64,000 nt of DNA from Peronospora farinosa (GCA_947646735.1 CANTFK010000983.1:372001-436000); one strand, 5' to 3'; numbered from the stretch's first letter, positions 45,001 through 56,063 are shown. The notes: generated from the sequence alone by a model not told the origin. Made by a program: numbers and translations.

Positions 45001-46050
45001 TCTTAATGTCTCGAATCACTTGCAACACCTGTTTTAAGCGTTAAAGGCGAACTTGAACATTGCTGAGGTTGCCCTCAGCGCAATTGTGGACAAAGATGCC
45101 ATTAAAGTAACTCGGAGCGAAGTTCTGAAGTGGTCCTAACCCTTTAGACACCATGCGATTGAAAGCGGCCGGTGCATTTTTCAATCCTTTTGGCATCATC
45201 AGCCATTCCCGTAACATATTACTCGGAATACTCACCGCTAAAAGTGGTATGTCGCTCGGTCACCTAAAAATCTGATAAAAGCCATCGGTTACTGAAGATG
45301 ACACTTTAGGACATGGAGTTTAGCGTCATCTCCTTCCTGGGTATAGATGTTTGTACAGGTATAGTGGCATCATTTAGCTTATTAAACGCATGAAATATTT
45401 GCCAGCCTCCCGTAGCCTTATTTACGCAGAAGGTTGGACTCAAATGTGGCGAGATATTCACGCTCATGACTCGCCTTGTGGCGGCCTTCAAAGAATGCTT
45501 CAATAGCTTTTACTTGATCTCGAAGCAACGGCCACTACCACGTCACACAATACTTCGACCCTGGCACGAGGTCAATCTCGTGCCGAACACCACGGTCAGC
45601 ATGAAGTTCAGCCGAGCCTTTTCCGTGAACACGTCTGCATACTCACGAGCAATGTCGAAGACAGGGTTACCAGATTCTCGCGGACCCTCCCATGACTGTG
45701 ATGCAAACCTTTCTTCACGCGCTGACTTTGGTTCAGTGCTTCGAGGACGCATCACATAAGTCTCGTTTGCCATGGCAACCACCTCTTTAATTATCCGACA
45801 CACTTGCATCACAGTGCCTCCCTGAAGGTCACGTTGGAAATGATTTCAGGAGAGCCCTGGAAGCCTTGTAATCGAAGACGCGTCGCGAGGTGGACTCGCG
45901 ACTCAATGTATTGGCGCCTTTGTAGACTCCCTTCGACGTAAACGATAGCGTGGACACATTCCAACGCTAAAGCCTCGGTGCTGTCGTCACCATCGTGCTT
46001 CAAGTCACTATCCGAAGCTGGCGAACCGGCCAGGTGATAAACCATCACCC
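42100..46050 (-). pseudogene. Ty3/gypsy relic A (protease-RT-RNase H-integrase)
   Basis: Minus-strand pol in pieces from right to left. 45,543-45,812 holds the linker before RT (FDIAREYADVF). 45,306-45,503 holds SPTFCVNKATGGWQIFHAF. 45,041-45,235 holds GLKNAPAAFNRMVS and SYFNGIFVH, where the RT catalytic YxDD is replaced by YFNG. 44,768-45,028 holds KCVFCALGIPVLSCYVSK and the thumb. 44,458-44,652 holds RNase H (VCDASGCEIGCALMQ). 43,540-43,767 holds integrase (MSTAAHQERDIETDHVNRVL), and near 42,950-43,030 LAPRFIGPFELLKAIGDAYPLDV. Stops and shifts occur in every segment and the RT active site is lost: a dead element. Confidence 0.88.
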
Positions 46051-46177
46051 CTCCCCCCTCTAGTCACTGGATGCCCTCATCTATGATGCCGGAAACACTT
46101 GACGGGAGTAGCTCATACTCGACCGTCTACACTTAAAGCGGGAGCTCCTTCTCGGACGCCGTAAACTTGTGTAGGAG

Positions 46178-46385
46178 TCCCTGCTCGACCACACTTTGCC
46201 TATGTGGGAACCTCAGTTTGACCACAGCGGGGGATGATGGAAACCCCGGTTTAACCTTCATGTTCTCGCGTGGGTATCTTGTCCGTTCACGTTGCACTCG
46301 TGTGAGAGCCCCTGATCAGCCACAATTGCTCATTTGGGACCCTTGGTTTAATTATGATGGGACCCCGGTTCGACCATCATGCTCA
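46178..46385. repeat. imperfect tandem pair of ~135-nt units
   Basis: CTGCTCGACCACA...TGGGAACC and CTGATCAGCCACA...TGGGACCC begin two successive, diverged units that each continue through GGTTTAA and end in a run like ATCATGCTC. The region may be an LTR remnant right of gypsy relic A. Confidence 0.45.
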
Positions 46386-46397
46386 CAATCTCGATTA

Positions 46398-46522
46398 AGG
46401 ACCAGTCTATAGAGAATGTGGTCCAGATCGATCTGTACTGGATTGGACCACATATTGAGCTTGAGATTCTACCGAAAAGACTACACGTGGTTAAATGTCC
46501 TGGCCTACAGATATAAATAATC
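46398..46522 (-). repeat. inverted copy of the repeat at 47,578-47,690
   Basis: Read on the minus strand this stretch gives TATCTGTAGGCCAGGACAT, ACGTGTAGTCTTTTCGG and ATATGTGGTCCAATCCAG, which match 47,578-47,690 on the plus strand. The two copies face each other about 1 kb apart. Confidence 0.6.
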
Positions 46523-47577
46523 TTAGGTCTTGCCATTTGATTGGTTCACATCAACAGAGTAATTTTTGCTTCAAGCACGCACGCAGACTTTCCTTACGGA
46601 CGAAGTTTTTTGGGCCTTCGATAATTAAGTGCTTCTGCTACGCAACTACGCAGCTCAAATTCTTAATTTTTTATCCAGGTATCACAAAAATTCTTACAAG
46701 CAACCACCTTTGCGATTGGACGCAGTAAACATAAAGGACAAGGTACAAGAATGTTAGACGGTTTAAGTGGTCAATAGATCAAACAAATCAAGTGCATCAT
46801 ATTTTTACATTTGGATTAGTCGATCTCAAGAGAGATCATGTTGACTCTAATGGAGCATTCACAATGGCTTTTGCTGCGTGAATAATTTACGCAATTAAAC
46901 CCTAACCAATCCTTAACACGGTAAAGTTCAATATTAACATGATTCCAAGAAAAGTGCTACCCTCCCTACTGACGGGTACACAAGGTAGGGAAGGAAAAAG
47001 TTGCATAGAAACGAAGTACCCCCTCCGATAGTCGATTGCCGGGGCGCTAGTGAAGAGATGGCATCACACCCGATATATTGTGATCACCGCTAATCAACGG
47101 CGCCCATACGACCGGAAGGTGAAGTATGTGAGGAGGGTCGTGGCGCAGTTCAAAGTGAATACTTCGATTCTATGCGTAGTATTCTTGCATTACCTACGTT
47201 GCGTACCCGTCGGTAGGGCGGTTTGCATTATTCTCGGTGGACTTGGAGGCCGTCGGTCTTAATATGTGTTGGGGATAGGGCCTATCGCGTGAAGTCTCCA
47301 CACGCGATCAAGGGTTACTTGGGAGCGCTCTGCTCGAGTCGCCTTAATCTGCCTTGCGATCGCCTTTATTCGATCGCAGGACAAATTGTTTGTTTTAAAT
47401 ATTCTTGTGATCTTTGGCCAAACAATCTAGGAATTTTCTTGCTAAACACGCGGCAGAAGTCCTTAATCGTCGGGGGGGGGGGGGGCGAAAACTATCCCTA
47501 CAGAAAGAGAAGTCTGCATGCTTATTCAAAGTAAACAAAACTATAATTAATGTTAACCAATCAAATGCCGAGACATA
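46523..47577. other. gap between inverted repeats, with polyG tract
   Basis: No gene recognised. A run of about 14 G at 47,472-47,485, preceded by CGTC and followed by CGAAAACTATCCC, resembles the context of the polyG run at 33,586 (CGTC before, CAAAGGGTATCCC after). Confidence 0.5.
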
Positions 47578-47960
47578 TGATTATGCCTATCTGTAGGCCG
47601 GGATATATTGCTACGTGTCGTCTTTTTGAAAGAAAAATCTCGATATGTGGTCCAATTCAGCAGCCGCGATCTCGACCCTGCGATCTTGATCGACTTGTCC
47701 CCGATCACGATCTTGATCGCATTAATTTTGGTCACAATCTTGATCGCATTATCTGTTAATTTTATTCAACTTGTCTTTGATCACTATCTTGATCGATTTG
47801 ACATTAGCCACCACCCTAATCGGATTATCTTTGATCACGATTACTTATAGATAGTCTCTTTACCACTAATACGATCAAATATCCATATGAACACGGATTA
47901 CAAATGAGCTTCCATATGATCAAGATCACGATCTAGTTACCGTTGATCACAATTATGATC
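47578..47960 (+). repeat. repeat copy followed by GATC-rich minisatellite
   Basis: 47,578-47,690 is the partner of the inverted repeat at 46,398-46,522. From about 47,680 a 15-25 nt unit such as GATCACGATCTTGATCGCAT recurs with drift to about 47,850, and scattered units continue to 47,960. It carries many GATC sites. Confidence 0.65.
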
Positions 47961-48502
47961 GAATGATTATATGAATGCAGTTGCGAGCTGGTGGCCAAAA
48001 GAATTATGCAACCAGTACCAATTACCATCTTCGTAAACCATAAATACAACCGTGATCTCGACTTGGACAAAATCTATCAGATGTAATCTGATCGATCCTT
48101 GCATGGAAATCGGATCAACCCATACGAAGTCAAGTATAAAATTAAAAAAAATGCAATTCATGTCATGTAATTGATGTATATTTTCAACCACTTTCAAACT
48201 GTTGATACCTTCTACAACGATCTTTGGTGGCTTATTGGCCAATCAAAAAAAATGATCTTGAATCAACAGTACTTCTCCATTCGATCTTCCCATAATTCTA
48301 AATCGACTTCACCACACCCCATCAGTCATTTTGATGTTTAACTTTATCGAGACAGGGACCAACCACACCGTTCTCTTGCCACTTCAATATACGTCATAGA
48401 CAGGAGCTCGGGTGGATTTCGCAAGGTCTCAGCTGTCTGTGACAATCTGTTAAGACACCACTAGGATGTAGATTGGTCAATACAGGTATATTATTATACA
48501 GA

Positions 48503-49394
48503 CTAGGGTGTGTACCCGTCGTTCCGACGGACATGGTTCTCAAAGTCTGATCTGGTTGTTGTATTTTAGATACATTTGCATCCTTTACGCAGAGCTTTAC
48601 TATATTAGACATTGCATTTCAAACACACCGCGTTGCTATATTTGATAACCTTAACGCAGCGCTTCGCTATATACCACATTGCGCATCAGTCGACGCAGCG
48701 TGGAATTTGCCTCTAAAAGTACCGACACCTTCTGAGGTGCCGTCGCACGTGAGAAGGCAACGTACAATTGTCCATCGAAAGCGAGAATACGTCTTTTGTA
48801 AGACATATACCTACTCGCTGCAGTGTCTGTCCCTGGGACTTGTTAATTGTCATTGCGTAAGCCAAGCGCACAGAAAACTGCTTCCGCCTGACGGCGTATG
48901 GAAGACCTCACTGCTCGGAAATTAGCGCGATCCGTGAGATGAAGCACACGTATCCAGCGTGAGCTCCCGTCAAAATTTCAGCTTCAATAACGCGTGGGGA
49001 GCACCGGCGTACGATGAGACGGGTGCCTTTGCACACGCCACTCGATGCATTTAGGTTCCGTAAGAGCATGATGGGTGAGCGAACTTTACGCTGCAGGCGA
49101 TGTGGTGGCCAGCCATTTATGTCTAGTCGGTTTAGATACTCGGTAGGAATGACATTGGCGCCCTCCTCGTCATCAACCTCGTCGGCGCCGAGGAATTCTT
49201 AAGTCCCTCCAGGAATTATGTTGAGTACCTCCGCGTTGATGTCCGCAACGTTGTCGTTGCGGGCGGCAAGGATAGCACGACGGCTGAAGTACTCTCCATT
49301 AGCCAATAATGCAAAATTAGCCAATACGAATGACGGAAAAGGAGCACTACGGACGGACGGACAGACGGACGGACACATTTCTTTTTTATATAGA
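48503..49394 (-). mobile_element. short truncated Helitron
   Basis: On the minus strand it begins at 49394 with TCTATATAAAAAAG (a TC start), followed by a TCCG microsatellite and TTGGCTAATTTTGC. It runs through a helicase remnant and ends at 48503 with a CCGTCG-GAA-CGACGG hairpin, nine to ten bases, CTAG and then T. These are the expected Helitron ends: TC at 5', hairpin plus CTRR at 3', host T after it. At about 0.9 kb it is an internally deleted copy. Confidence 0.65.
48700..49290 (-). pseudogene. Helitron PIF1-like helicase, C-terminal remnant
   Basis: The minus strand encodes, with two in-frame stops and one frame change, the end of a Rep-helicase: RRAILAARNDNVADINAEVL, PTEYLNRLDINGWPPHRLQ, KVRSPIMLLRNLNASSGVCK, GTRLIVRR, VIEAEILTGAHAG, VRLAYAMTINKSQGQTLQRV. 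These are the conserved PIF1 helicase blocks, including the TINKSQGQT motif. The Rep domain and the Walker A part of the helicase are missing. It lies inside the short Helitron at 48,503-49,394. Confidence 0.85.
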
Positions 49395-51422
49395 CTAGGG
49401 TGTTCACCCGTCGTTCAAACGGACATCGTTTATGCTATTAATACATTTAGGGAATTTCCCGTCGTTTCGACCGATAGGTGCACAAATTTGACGCTGATCG
49501 TATATTGACTTAGGTAATTGATTAGTTCTAAAAGGTAATGTGTATGAAGGTCAATGTATACCTGTCGTTTCGAAAGTTGAGGTGTTTAACCGTCGTTTCG
49601 ACAAACATGGTCTACCTTTTGACCTGTAAACCCATCAACATACTTTAAATAATTAGATTGACTTAGGGTAAAGATGGATACGAAGGTCAATGTGTACTCT
49701 TCTATTCGTCAATTTTCCATTTTATCACCCGTCGTTCTAACGGTACAAAGGAGTATGTATATCGCAACGGATTGCTAGGGTGTTCATTCGTCGTTCCGAC
49801 GGACATGGTGCCTGGAAATGTTCGTATTCATCTTTTTATCTATAACAAATCTGGCTGATTAAGGTTAAAATGATTGGTACGAAGTTCAATGTGTATACGT
49901 CGTTACGTCAATTTTTTCAATTTGATAGCATGATGGACGGAGTTATTATATAAATCTTACTTTACATGAAACATAGTCATGATACCCAGTTCTATAGATA
50001 GATGTTCATCGACATTTATTGCTATACATAATACATATTACTAACGGTGATGGAAATCTGCTTACAGAGTCTGTTTACGTTAGTGCAAAATTAGTAAGGG
50101 TGTCTGTCGTTGCGACGGAAAGGTCCGACGAATAGGTGCGCAAATTGTACGCTGACAGTATATTGGCTAATCACTTTGCCTAAGAACATCCAGGTATATA
50201 AATAGGTACTGAGGTCAATGTGTATTCAGGCCAATGTAAACCCGTCATTCAACCGGGTACACATTAGCAAATTTCTGTAACGCGTTGATATACAGTCATT
50301 TATTTGTAGATAATTCCTGCACGCTAGTGAGTCGATAGACAATTGCACCATGTTTCATCGACCCACCTCTTTTATAGTGTTCACCTGTCGTTCTGATGGT
50401 GCGAAAATGAAGATATTGGCGTGTTAAACGCGGCAATTTTGCTAGGATGTATACCCGTCATACCGACGGACATGGTGCGCAAGTCGACGCCTGTAATATA
50501 TTGACCTTTACATCATCGTTTTACCAATTTGGTTGACTACATTAAAATGATGATATAAAGGTTAATGTGAACTCGTCGTTCCGACTGACATGGTGAGCAA
50601 ACATCTGCTAAATAATCTTCGTACCCGCTAATTATTCTGGTTGAGTTATTGCTACATATGAAGTCAATAAGTATGAAAGGCAAGGTCTACCTGTCGACGC
50701 TGGTCAATGTGTACCTGTCGTTACGCAGGTCAATGTGTACCCGTTGTCCGACGGACACAGCAAGCGAAGTCTGTCTTTTGATCTTCGTACCCATCATTTT
50801 ACTTCTATATACCCAGTTAAATAAGGTAATTGTTGGGTATAAAGGTGAATGTAAACCCGTCGTTCCGTAATGTAGAATATCCGGTTGACTCTAGTAAATG
50901 AATAAGTATGATGCATTACATTGGAGTCGATTCGCTTATTGGAATTGGATCCACTTGAACCTGATAACTACGCTTGCTTTTGCCACTTTTTAGTGTATTA
51001 GTTGAGCACGGAGCCCATGTTTTGACTAACGAATCAAAAGCATGTGTCTCATCTACTATTCTAAAAAAGCTGTGTTTATTATTGCAATATGTAATGGTGA
51101 ATATGAACATCTATGTGTGCCATCGTTTCGTATATACATTTTATAGATAAAAGCACGACATAAGGACACCCGGGGATGGACTAAATTCTATTACGGAAAT
51201 CTGCTTACGTAACAATATATACAAAATGCAAATACAACACATATGGGTCACATCATTATTGTAACTAACTCCAAAATAATCTGATGAGAACGCTTGCCTT
51301 TGCCAACTTTCTAGTGTATTATTCAAACACTGAGCCCATAAATTAAAATGATAATGAAGCACGGACGGACGGATGGACAGACGGACGGACGGACGGACAC
51401 AATTCTTTTATTATATAGAAGA
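49395..51422 (-). mobile_element. Helitron-derived element made largely of 3'-end-like hairpin units
   Basis: Mirror image of the 31-32.6 kb region. The minus-strand 5' end is at 51422 (A^TCTTCTATATAATAAAAG, then the TCCG microsatellite). Leftwards come two ~75-nt copies ending near 51,345 and 51,040 (GAGCCCAT ... CTTGCTTTTGCCA type). Then about 15 hairpin units of form ACCATGTCCGTCGG, loop, CGACGGGT lie between ~50,880 and 49,400. CTAG follows the hairpin at 50,442, 49,775 and 49,395. No protein is encoded. Confidence 0.6.
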
Positions 51423-51668
51423 TAGATATAGAAGATAACAAAGCACTGAAAGCCTTTATCGAACAGGTTTCTTGAAATCAAAGAGTTCTATTTTGAAGCC
51501 ATTGAATCGCGCTCGCTTCCATCACCTAGTTGTTGCGTATGCGTACGTGCATTGGTATTTAAGCCCATGATCCGATTTAGAGCGTATCCAGAGTATACGC
51601 TTTAAAAACCAAAGTGACCATGATACTGGAAAGTTTGGAAAGTCTCGTCACCGGTCGCCGGTAGAACC

Positions 51669-51739
51669 ACGGGCGCGGCTGGCCGTAGTAAGGGGGCTAT
51701 AGTACGGGGGTAATCACGGGCGCGGCTGGCCGTAGTAGC
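51669..51739. repeat. 23-nt direct duplication 48 nt apart
   Basis: CACGGGCGCGGCTGG plus CCGTAGTA occurs at 51,669-51,691 and again at 51,717-51,739. It is locally much richer in GC than its surroundings. On the minus strand it would encode a repeated YYGQPRP, but a stop follows. Confidence 0.7.
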
Positions 51740-52155
51740 AGCAAGAAAAGATGCATTGCGACATGACGTGGACAAGAAAATATACAGCTTCCGCCTTTCG
51801 CACACCTTCGACAAATATGTGCTGCGCGCAGCGTAGCGTGTGACTCGCAAGGGTAGCGGTCCGCAGGGTATCCCTGTGTGTTACGCCGTCGATTCGTTGA
51901 GGTATCTAGCACCACGTTAGTTCCTCCCTTCACGATCTAGCCCAAGTAGTCGAAGGGTAAAGGCTATAGTCTGAACGCTTCAATACACTTGATTACCTAA
52001 CTAATATTAAAAATCGTGTACGCCCATCCATCCTTTCATATGTTTTAGGCATGTTGATTGGCCAACTTTATATTTTGCAATAATTGGTTTATGTCGCACT
52101 TTGCATTAAGATCTCTACTACAGATTTGAGTCCTTACGTGGTGCTACAATTAAAG

Positions 52156-52350
52156 ATGGAAAGCCCACGGTCGCGCCGAAATCGTCTGGCCCTGGAGCGA
52201 CGTTCTCGGCAGCGTGCCAAGGAGACAGAAGAACAGCGAGCCGCACGACGGCAAGATGCGCGCCGTGCGCAACGCACTCGGCGGAGACAATATAAGAACG
52301 TGGCAGCAGAGCGCGAGTGGTGGACTACGTCAAGTCCTAAATTTGATTGA
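52156..52350 (+). CDS. Arg-rich small ORF, unrecognised
   Basis: The ATG at 52,156 starts a 64-residue frame rich in Arg, Glu and Ala (SRRNRLALERRSRQRAKETE, then RRQDARRAQRTRR), a likely basic coiled helix. Such sequences occur at the N-terminus of some oomycete transposon proteins, so it may be a relic of one, but I cannot prove it. It lies in a transposon-rich region with no neighbour on its strand. Confidence 0.3.
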   Translation: MESPRSRRNRLALERRSRQRAKETEEQRAARRQDARRAQRTRRRQYKNVAAEREWWTTSSPKFD

Positions 52351-53005
52351 AAGCGCACATATCAAACGATGACCAGCATATCTTTGTACAGAAGTAAACA
52401 ATTTTGCGGACCCCGCAAGAGCAATTTCGTCTATTTATGCATCGCGTCCAACACATTCCACGTTGTGAATGAAGCGTACTAGGCTTGAAGCAGCGCGTAG
52501 CCATAACATTTGTGATTTGCGCTGTACCATCGATGTTTGAATAAACATCTATGTAAATCATATGCTCAGTAAGATAATTAATCGCACAGACGTCAAGATC
52601 GTAAAGCCTTGACGATTCGGATATGACATGTCGATAACAATCGCCAACTAATCAAGGTCAGCGATCAAGTAGATACTGTGGCATCATCTGCAATTGGTTC
52701 TCAGGGGTGACACATAAGACACCACTGTGTCTATTATCCTGCATGATGTGAACAGAAGCACCGACATTGTGGATAAGTCGATGGGACAAATTTGCATGTA
52801 ACAACTCTCATGACAAAATTAGAGCTGAGTTTCGGAACTTTGTCATAACTATATGGACACGATAATGGTTGGATCCCTGTCTTTTCAATGATGGGATCCA
52901 TTTCCACGAAGAAAAGTACTTCGAGAACCGTGACAACCCCGTTGAGATCCAGTACCGGTTTGTTTTGTTATGTTTAGTAAGCAGCAGGCCCGACACTTTT
53001 CGTCC

Positions 53006-53425
53006 AGTGGTGCGTCTAGGCAAGTCTGGAAACGATTGTGACCTGAGGTTGATGGGAAAGGCAGAGCAAGTCGACCCCGCGTAAGATGCCAGGGATTACG
53101 TCATAATGGCTAGTTGGGACTCTGTAAGTGGTACAAGACTCCTATCCAAGCATCCACTGTCCCCTGAAAACAGATTGCTCCGAGTGCGTGAGCAGCCCAG
53201 CCACCGGTCAAGACTGCGCACAGATATAAATTAACCCCGGAGACTTGGTCAATGGACCTACTTATGTGTCTTGAGAAGAGTCTCCCCCATCCGTGAAGTC
53301 CAACGTATCGAGTCAGCAGAATGGGAAAGCGAGGAGGGGAACGATCGCGTCATGGTAGAAGACTGAGCAACCACTTAACCAGAGATCTTACTCATAGTTT
53401 TTAACTTCCTGTAAACAGACAATCT
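53006..53425 (+). repeat. dispersed repeat, copy 2
   Basis: Same family and orientation as 290-665; shared blocks begin with GGTGCGTCTAGGCAA and include GCAGAGCAAGTCGAC and CCACTGTCCCCTGAA. Both copies lie at the border between repeat-rich sequence and a gene island. Confidence 0.6.
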
Positions 53426-53790
53426 GAATCTATCTCATGATATTTTCATGATGAAAATTTCTTGCAGCTACCGCGATAGGTGTAGGCTCTTTATAGAAAA
53501 TGAGGGTCGCCAGCATACAATAGAACACGCAAATGTTTGCGTGCAAGCAGATTGCAAATATAATATTCCCTTTTCAATTGACGTGCACGGTAGAATCGTG
53601 AATCTATACTTCTTGTGCTGCCGTTACTAAATGTATTAATACATGTGGTATGATTCTCTTGCGTTGAGGAAGCAACTCCTGTGTCACCATTTGATTCTCC
53701 CGTCTTGCTCCAGCTTGCCAGCACTTAAACTGTGACCATATAGCCTCCAATTACGAAAATACTATCCAGAATTATAGTCCTCAGTATTTC

Positions 53791-56063
53791 TCAACCTTGC
53801 TTTGCCTTCTTCTTGCTAATGGCACCATTTGCCTGTGCTCCTCGCGCAACAGAGCTTGATGTTGTGTTGGTGCCAGCGGTAGGGTGATAAAATCGAATCT
53901 CGCTCACCATTCGCTGTCGGATCTCCGTAACATTCATCTTCTTCTCGTCAAATTCGAGTTGAATTGTTCCAGGAGCTACAATCTCCTCCTCAAGCGAGCG
54001 AATACTGGCCAAGTACTTGTGTGATAGCGCTTCGTCTAACGTTGCCCGCTTGCGTGGGTTCATCTTCAGCATCCACGTAAGCAAGTCAATAGCCTCGGGT
54101 TCGGCGCCAGGATACATATCTTGCAAATTGCGCTTTGGTCGAGGCGGCAGACTGCGTAAGTAAAACTGCACGTCGGGGTCTGCAATTTCTGCGACATCTT
54201 CTTCCGCCATCGTTCCAAGCACGTCTAGGATCGTGTTCAACTGATCACGACTATCCTGCGGCAGCGCGATCTGACCAGCACCGGGGCTCAAAGGAAAGCA
54301 CGAAACGCCGGGAAAAAGTGGCTCGCGCTGGTAGTGTGACGACACACTGCTTTTCTGCATACTCAGAAGCTCGGCAAATATGCATCCGATCTGAGCATAT
54401 TGCAACGTACAATTACCATCCACAAATTAGTACTTCTGTTTAATCAATATCTTTACACGGAAGAATTTGATGTAGACAAACTTACCGACCACACATCGAT
54501 AGCGGCTGAGTAATCGTGGTCTCGAAAAATAATTTCAGGTGCACGGTACCAGCGTGTGACCACGTGCTCTGTGAGTTGACGCTGGATTCGACGTGCAGGA
54601 GTACGGGGATGCACGCCAATGCCTTGAAGTATGCTCTCTTCCGGAGTCGAACCGTCGCCTAAACGCTTCCGCTTCCGTCCTGCAGTAGATGTTGACGATG
54701 ATAGGCCACGTGCGAGGCCAAAGTCGCAAATCTTGATAGCTACAGGCGAAAGGTTCAATAATACATTGGCTGGCTTTAGGTCACGATGCACAATCTCCGC
54801 TGAGTGCATATACTTCAGTGCCTTGAGCAAATCCAATAGCAACCACCGCAAATGCTCAGCTGTAAGAAACTGTGGCGAATGAAGGAGCTTCTCCAGGTCC
54901 GATGGCAAGTACTCAAACACGACAAAAAGATCTTTAAAACGGTTCATGTCAAGCGGTGCAATGATTTCTCGGATTTGCACAATGTTTGGGTGTCGCAGTT
55001 GACGCACGATGCACAACTCGCGAAGAATACGCTTAGCATCAATCGGATCCGAAAATACATTCTGGATTTTTTTGATGGCCACAATCTCACCCGTTGGTAA
55101 ATGTTTGCATCGTACCACTTGTCCGTAACTTCCCTGTCCAAGTACACACTCGATCGAGTAGTTGGGTGCGATTTCACTCCATCCAGGGATCGTGGACGCG
55201 TTAGATGCAACGGCTGCAGACAGTGGGGCAGGGACAGCAACAGCAGTCTGCACAGAAGGCACCACAGGATTCGCCACAGCAACTGGCAATGTCTCTCCAG
55301 CTGTGCATCACAACAAAAGACAATCAGAACTTCTTATCCATTCACCAATACAACCCCAGCTCCACGTACGTGTTCCTTTATTCTGATCCAGCACTGCAGG
55401 TGTCTCTGCTATTGCTTTCTTGTCCACCATGACAAATGGTAAATGAGTCAAATCGTGCGCCACTACAAGCATTCCTGCTCCAACAGGGTTGCCCACGAGT
55501 GGGGTACACGACCCTAACAGTGTAATTTTTGACTGTTCTTTACTTATAAAGTCTAGCATGACACTATTCACCGGTGATCCTCTGACACAATGAATCAAGG
55601 CATCACCCAATACTTTAGCAGTAGAAGGAGGAACAAGGTACGGTATTTCTTTCAATAGATTCCGTCCAGCCATTTCTTTCCTGGCATAACCACAGAGTTT
55701 AACTGCACAATCATTCCATAGAATCACGCGCATCCCTTCGTCCAATACAAACACCAAAGCTGGTGACGTGTACAGTGACTTGCCAAGACTCGCCAAACTC
55801 TCGGTACTTGCACAATAATTCTCTACACCAGCTACAAAGTTTTGGACACTTGATACCGTCGTATCCTCGTAATATTCACCAATTGTCTGTAACATGATCT
55901 TCCGTACGACGTTATTGCGTTGAATAGGAGGAATACCGCCCGTAGAAGCAGATACAGTATCAGGAAACGAAGTAGACGTTGATGTAGTTGAACGTCCGCT
56001 ATCTGGATCAACCCCCCTTACTAATGGATCAAAATGTACAGAATGTGTCTTGTTTGTATTCAT
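53791..56063 (-). CDS. PAS-domain MAP kinase
   Basis: A 702-residue protein from three exons: 56063-55370, 55300-54486 and 54390-53791, with introns of 69 and 95 nt and matching phases. Residues ~95-215 are a PAS domain (LYTSPALVFVLDEGMRVILW, NDCAVKLCGYARKEMAG). The kinase domain starts near 278: glycine loop GQGSYGQV (286-293), AIKK lysine (308), HRDLKPAN (403-), DFG (424-426). The activation motif before the P+1 loop reads TEH (475-477) in QLTEHVVTRWYRAPEI, where classical MAP kinases have TxY. An insert of ~35 residues separates DFG from it. A C-terminal MAPK-type lobe completes it. Probably a sensor-coupled MAP kinase; what the PAS binds is unknown. Confidence 0.88.

Noticed and set aside
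49218..49508. Frame with LANNAKLANTNDGKGALRTDG as a coding repeat shared with 31,246-31,434
   Set aside because: The shared protein sequence comes from translating the Helitron 5' end and TCCG/ACGG microsatellite; it is not a gene.
49395..50880. Regularly recurring palindromic units as a CRISPR array
   Set aside because: Eukaryotic context, units diverged, spacing irregular, spacers similar between units, no cas genes; the hairpin plus CTAG form fits Helitron ends.
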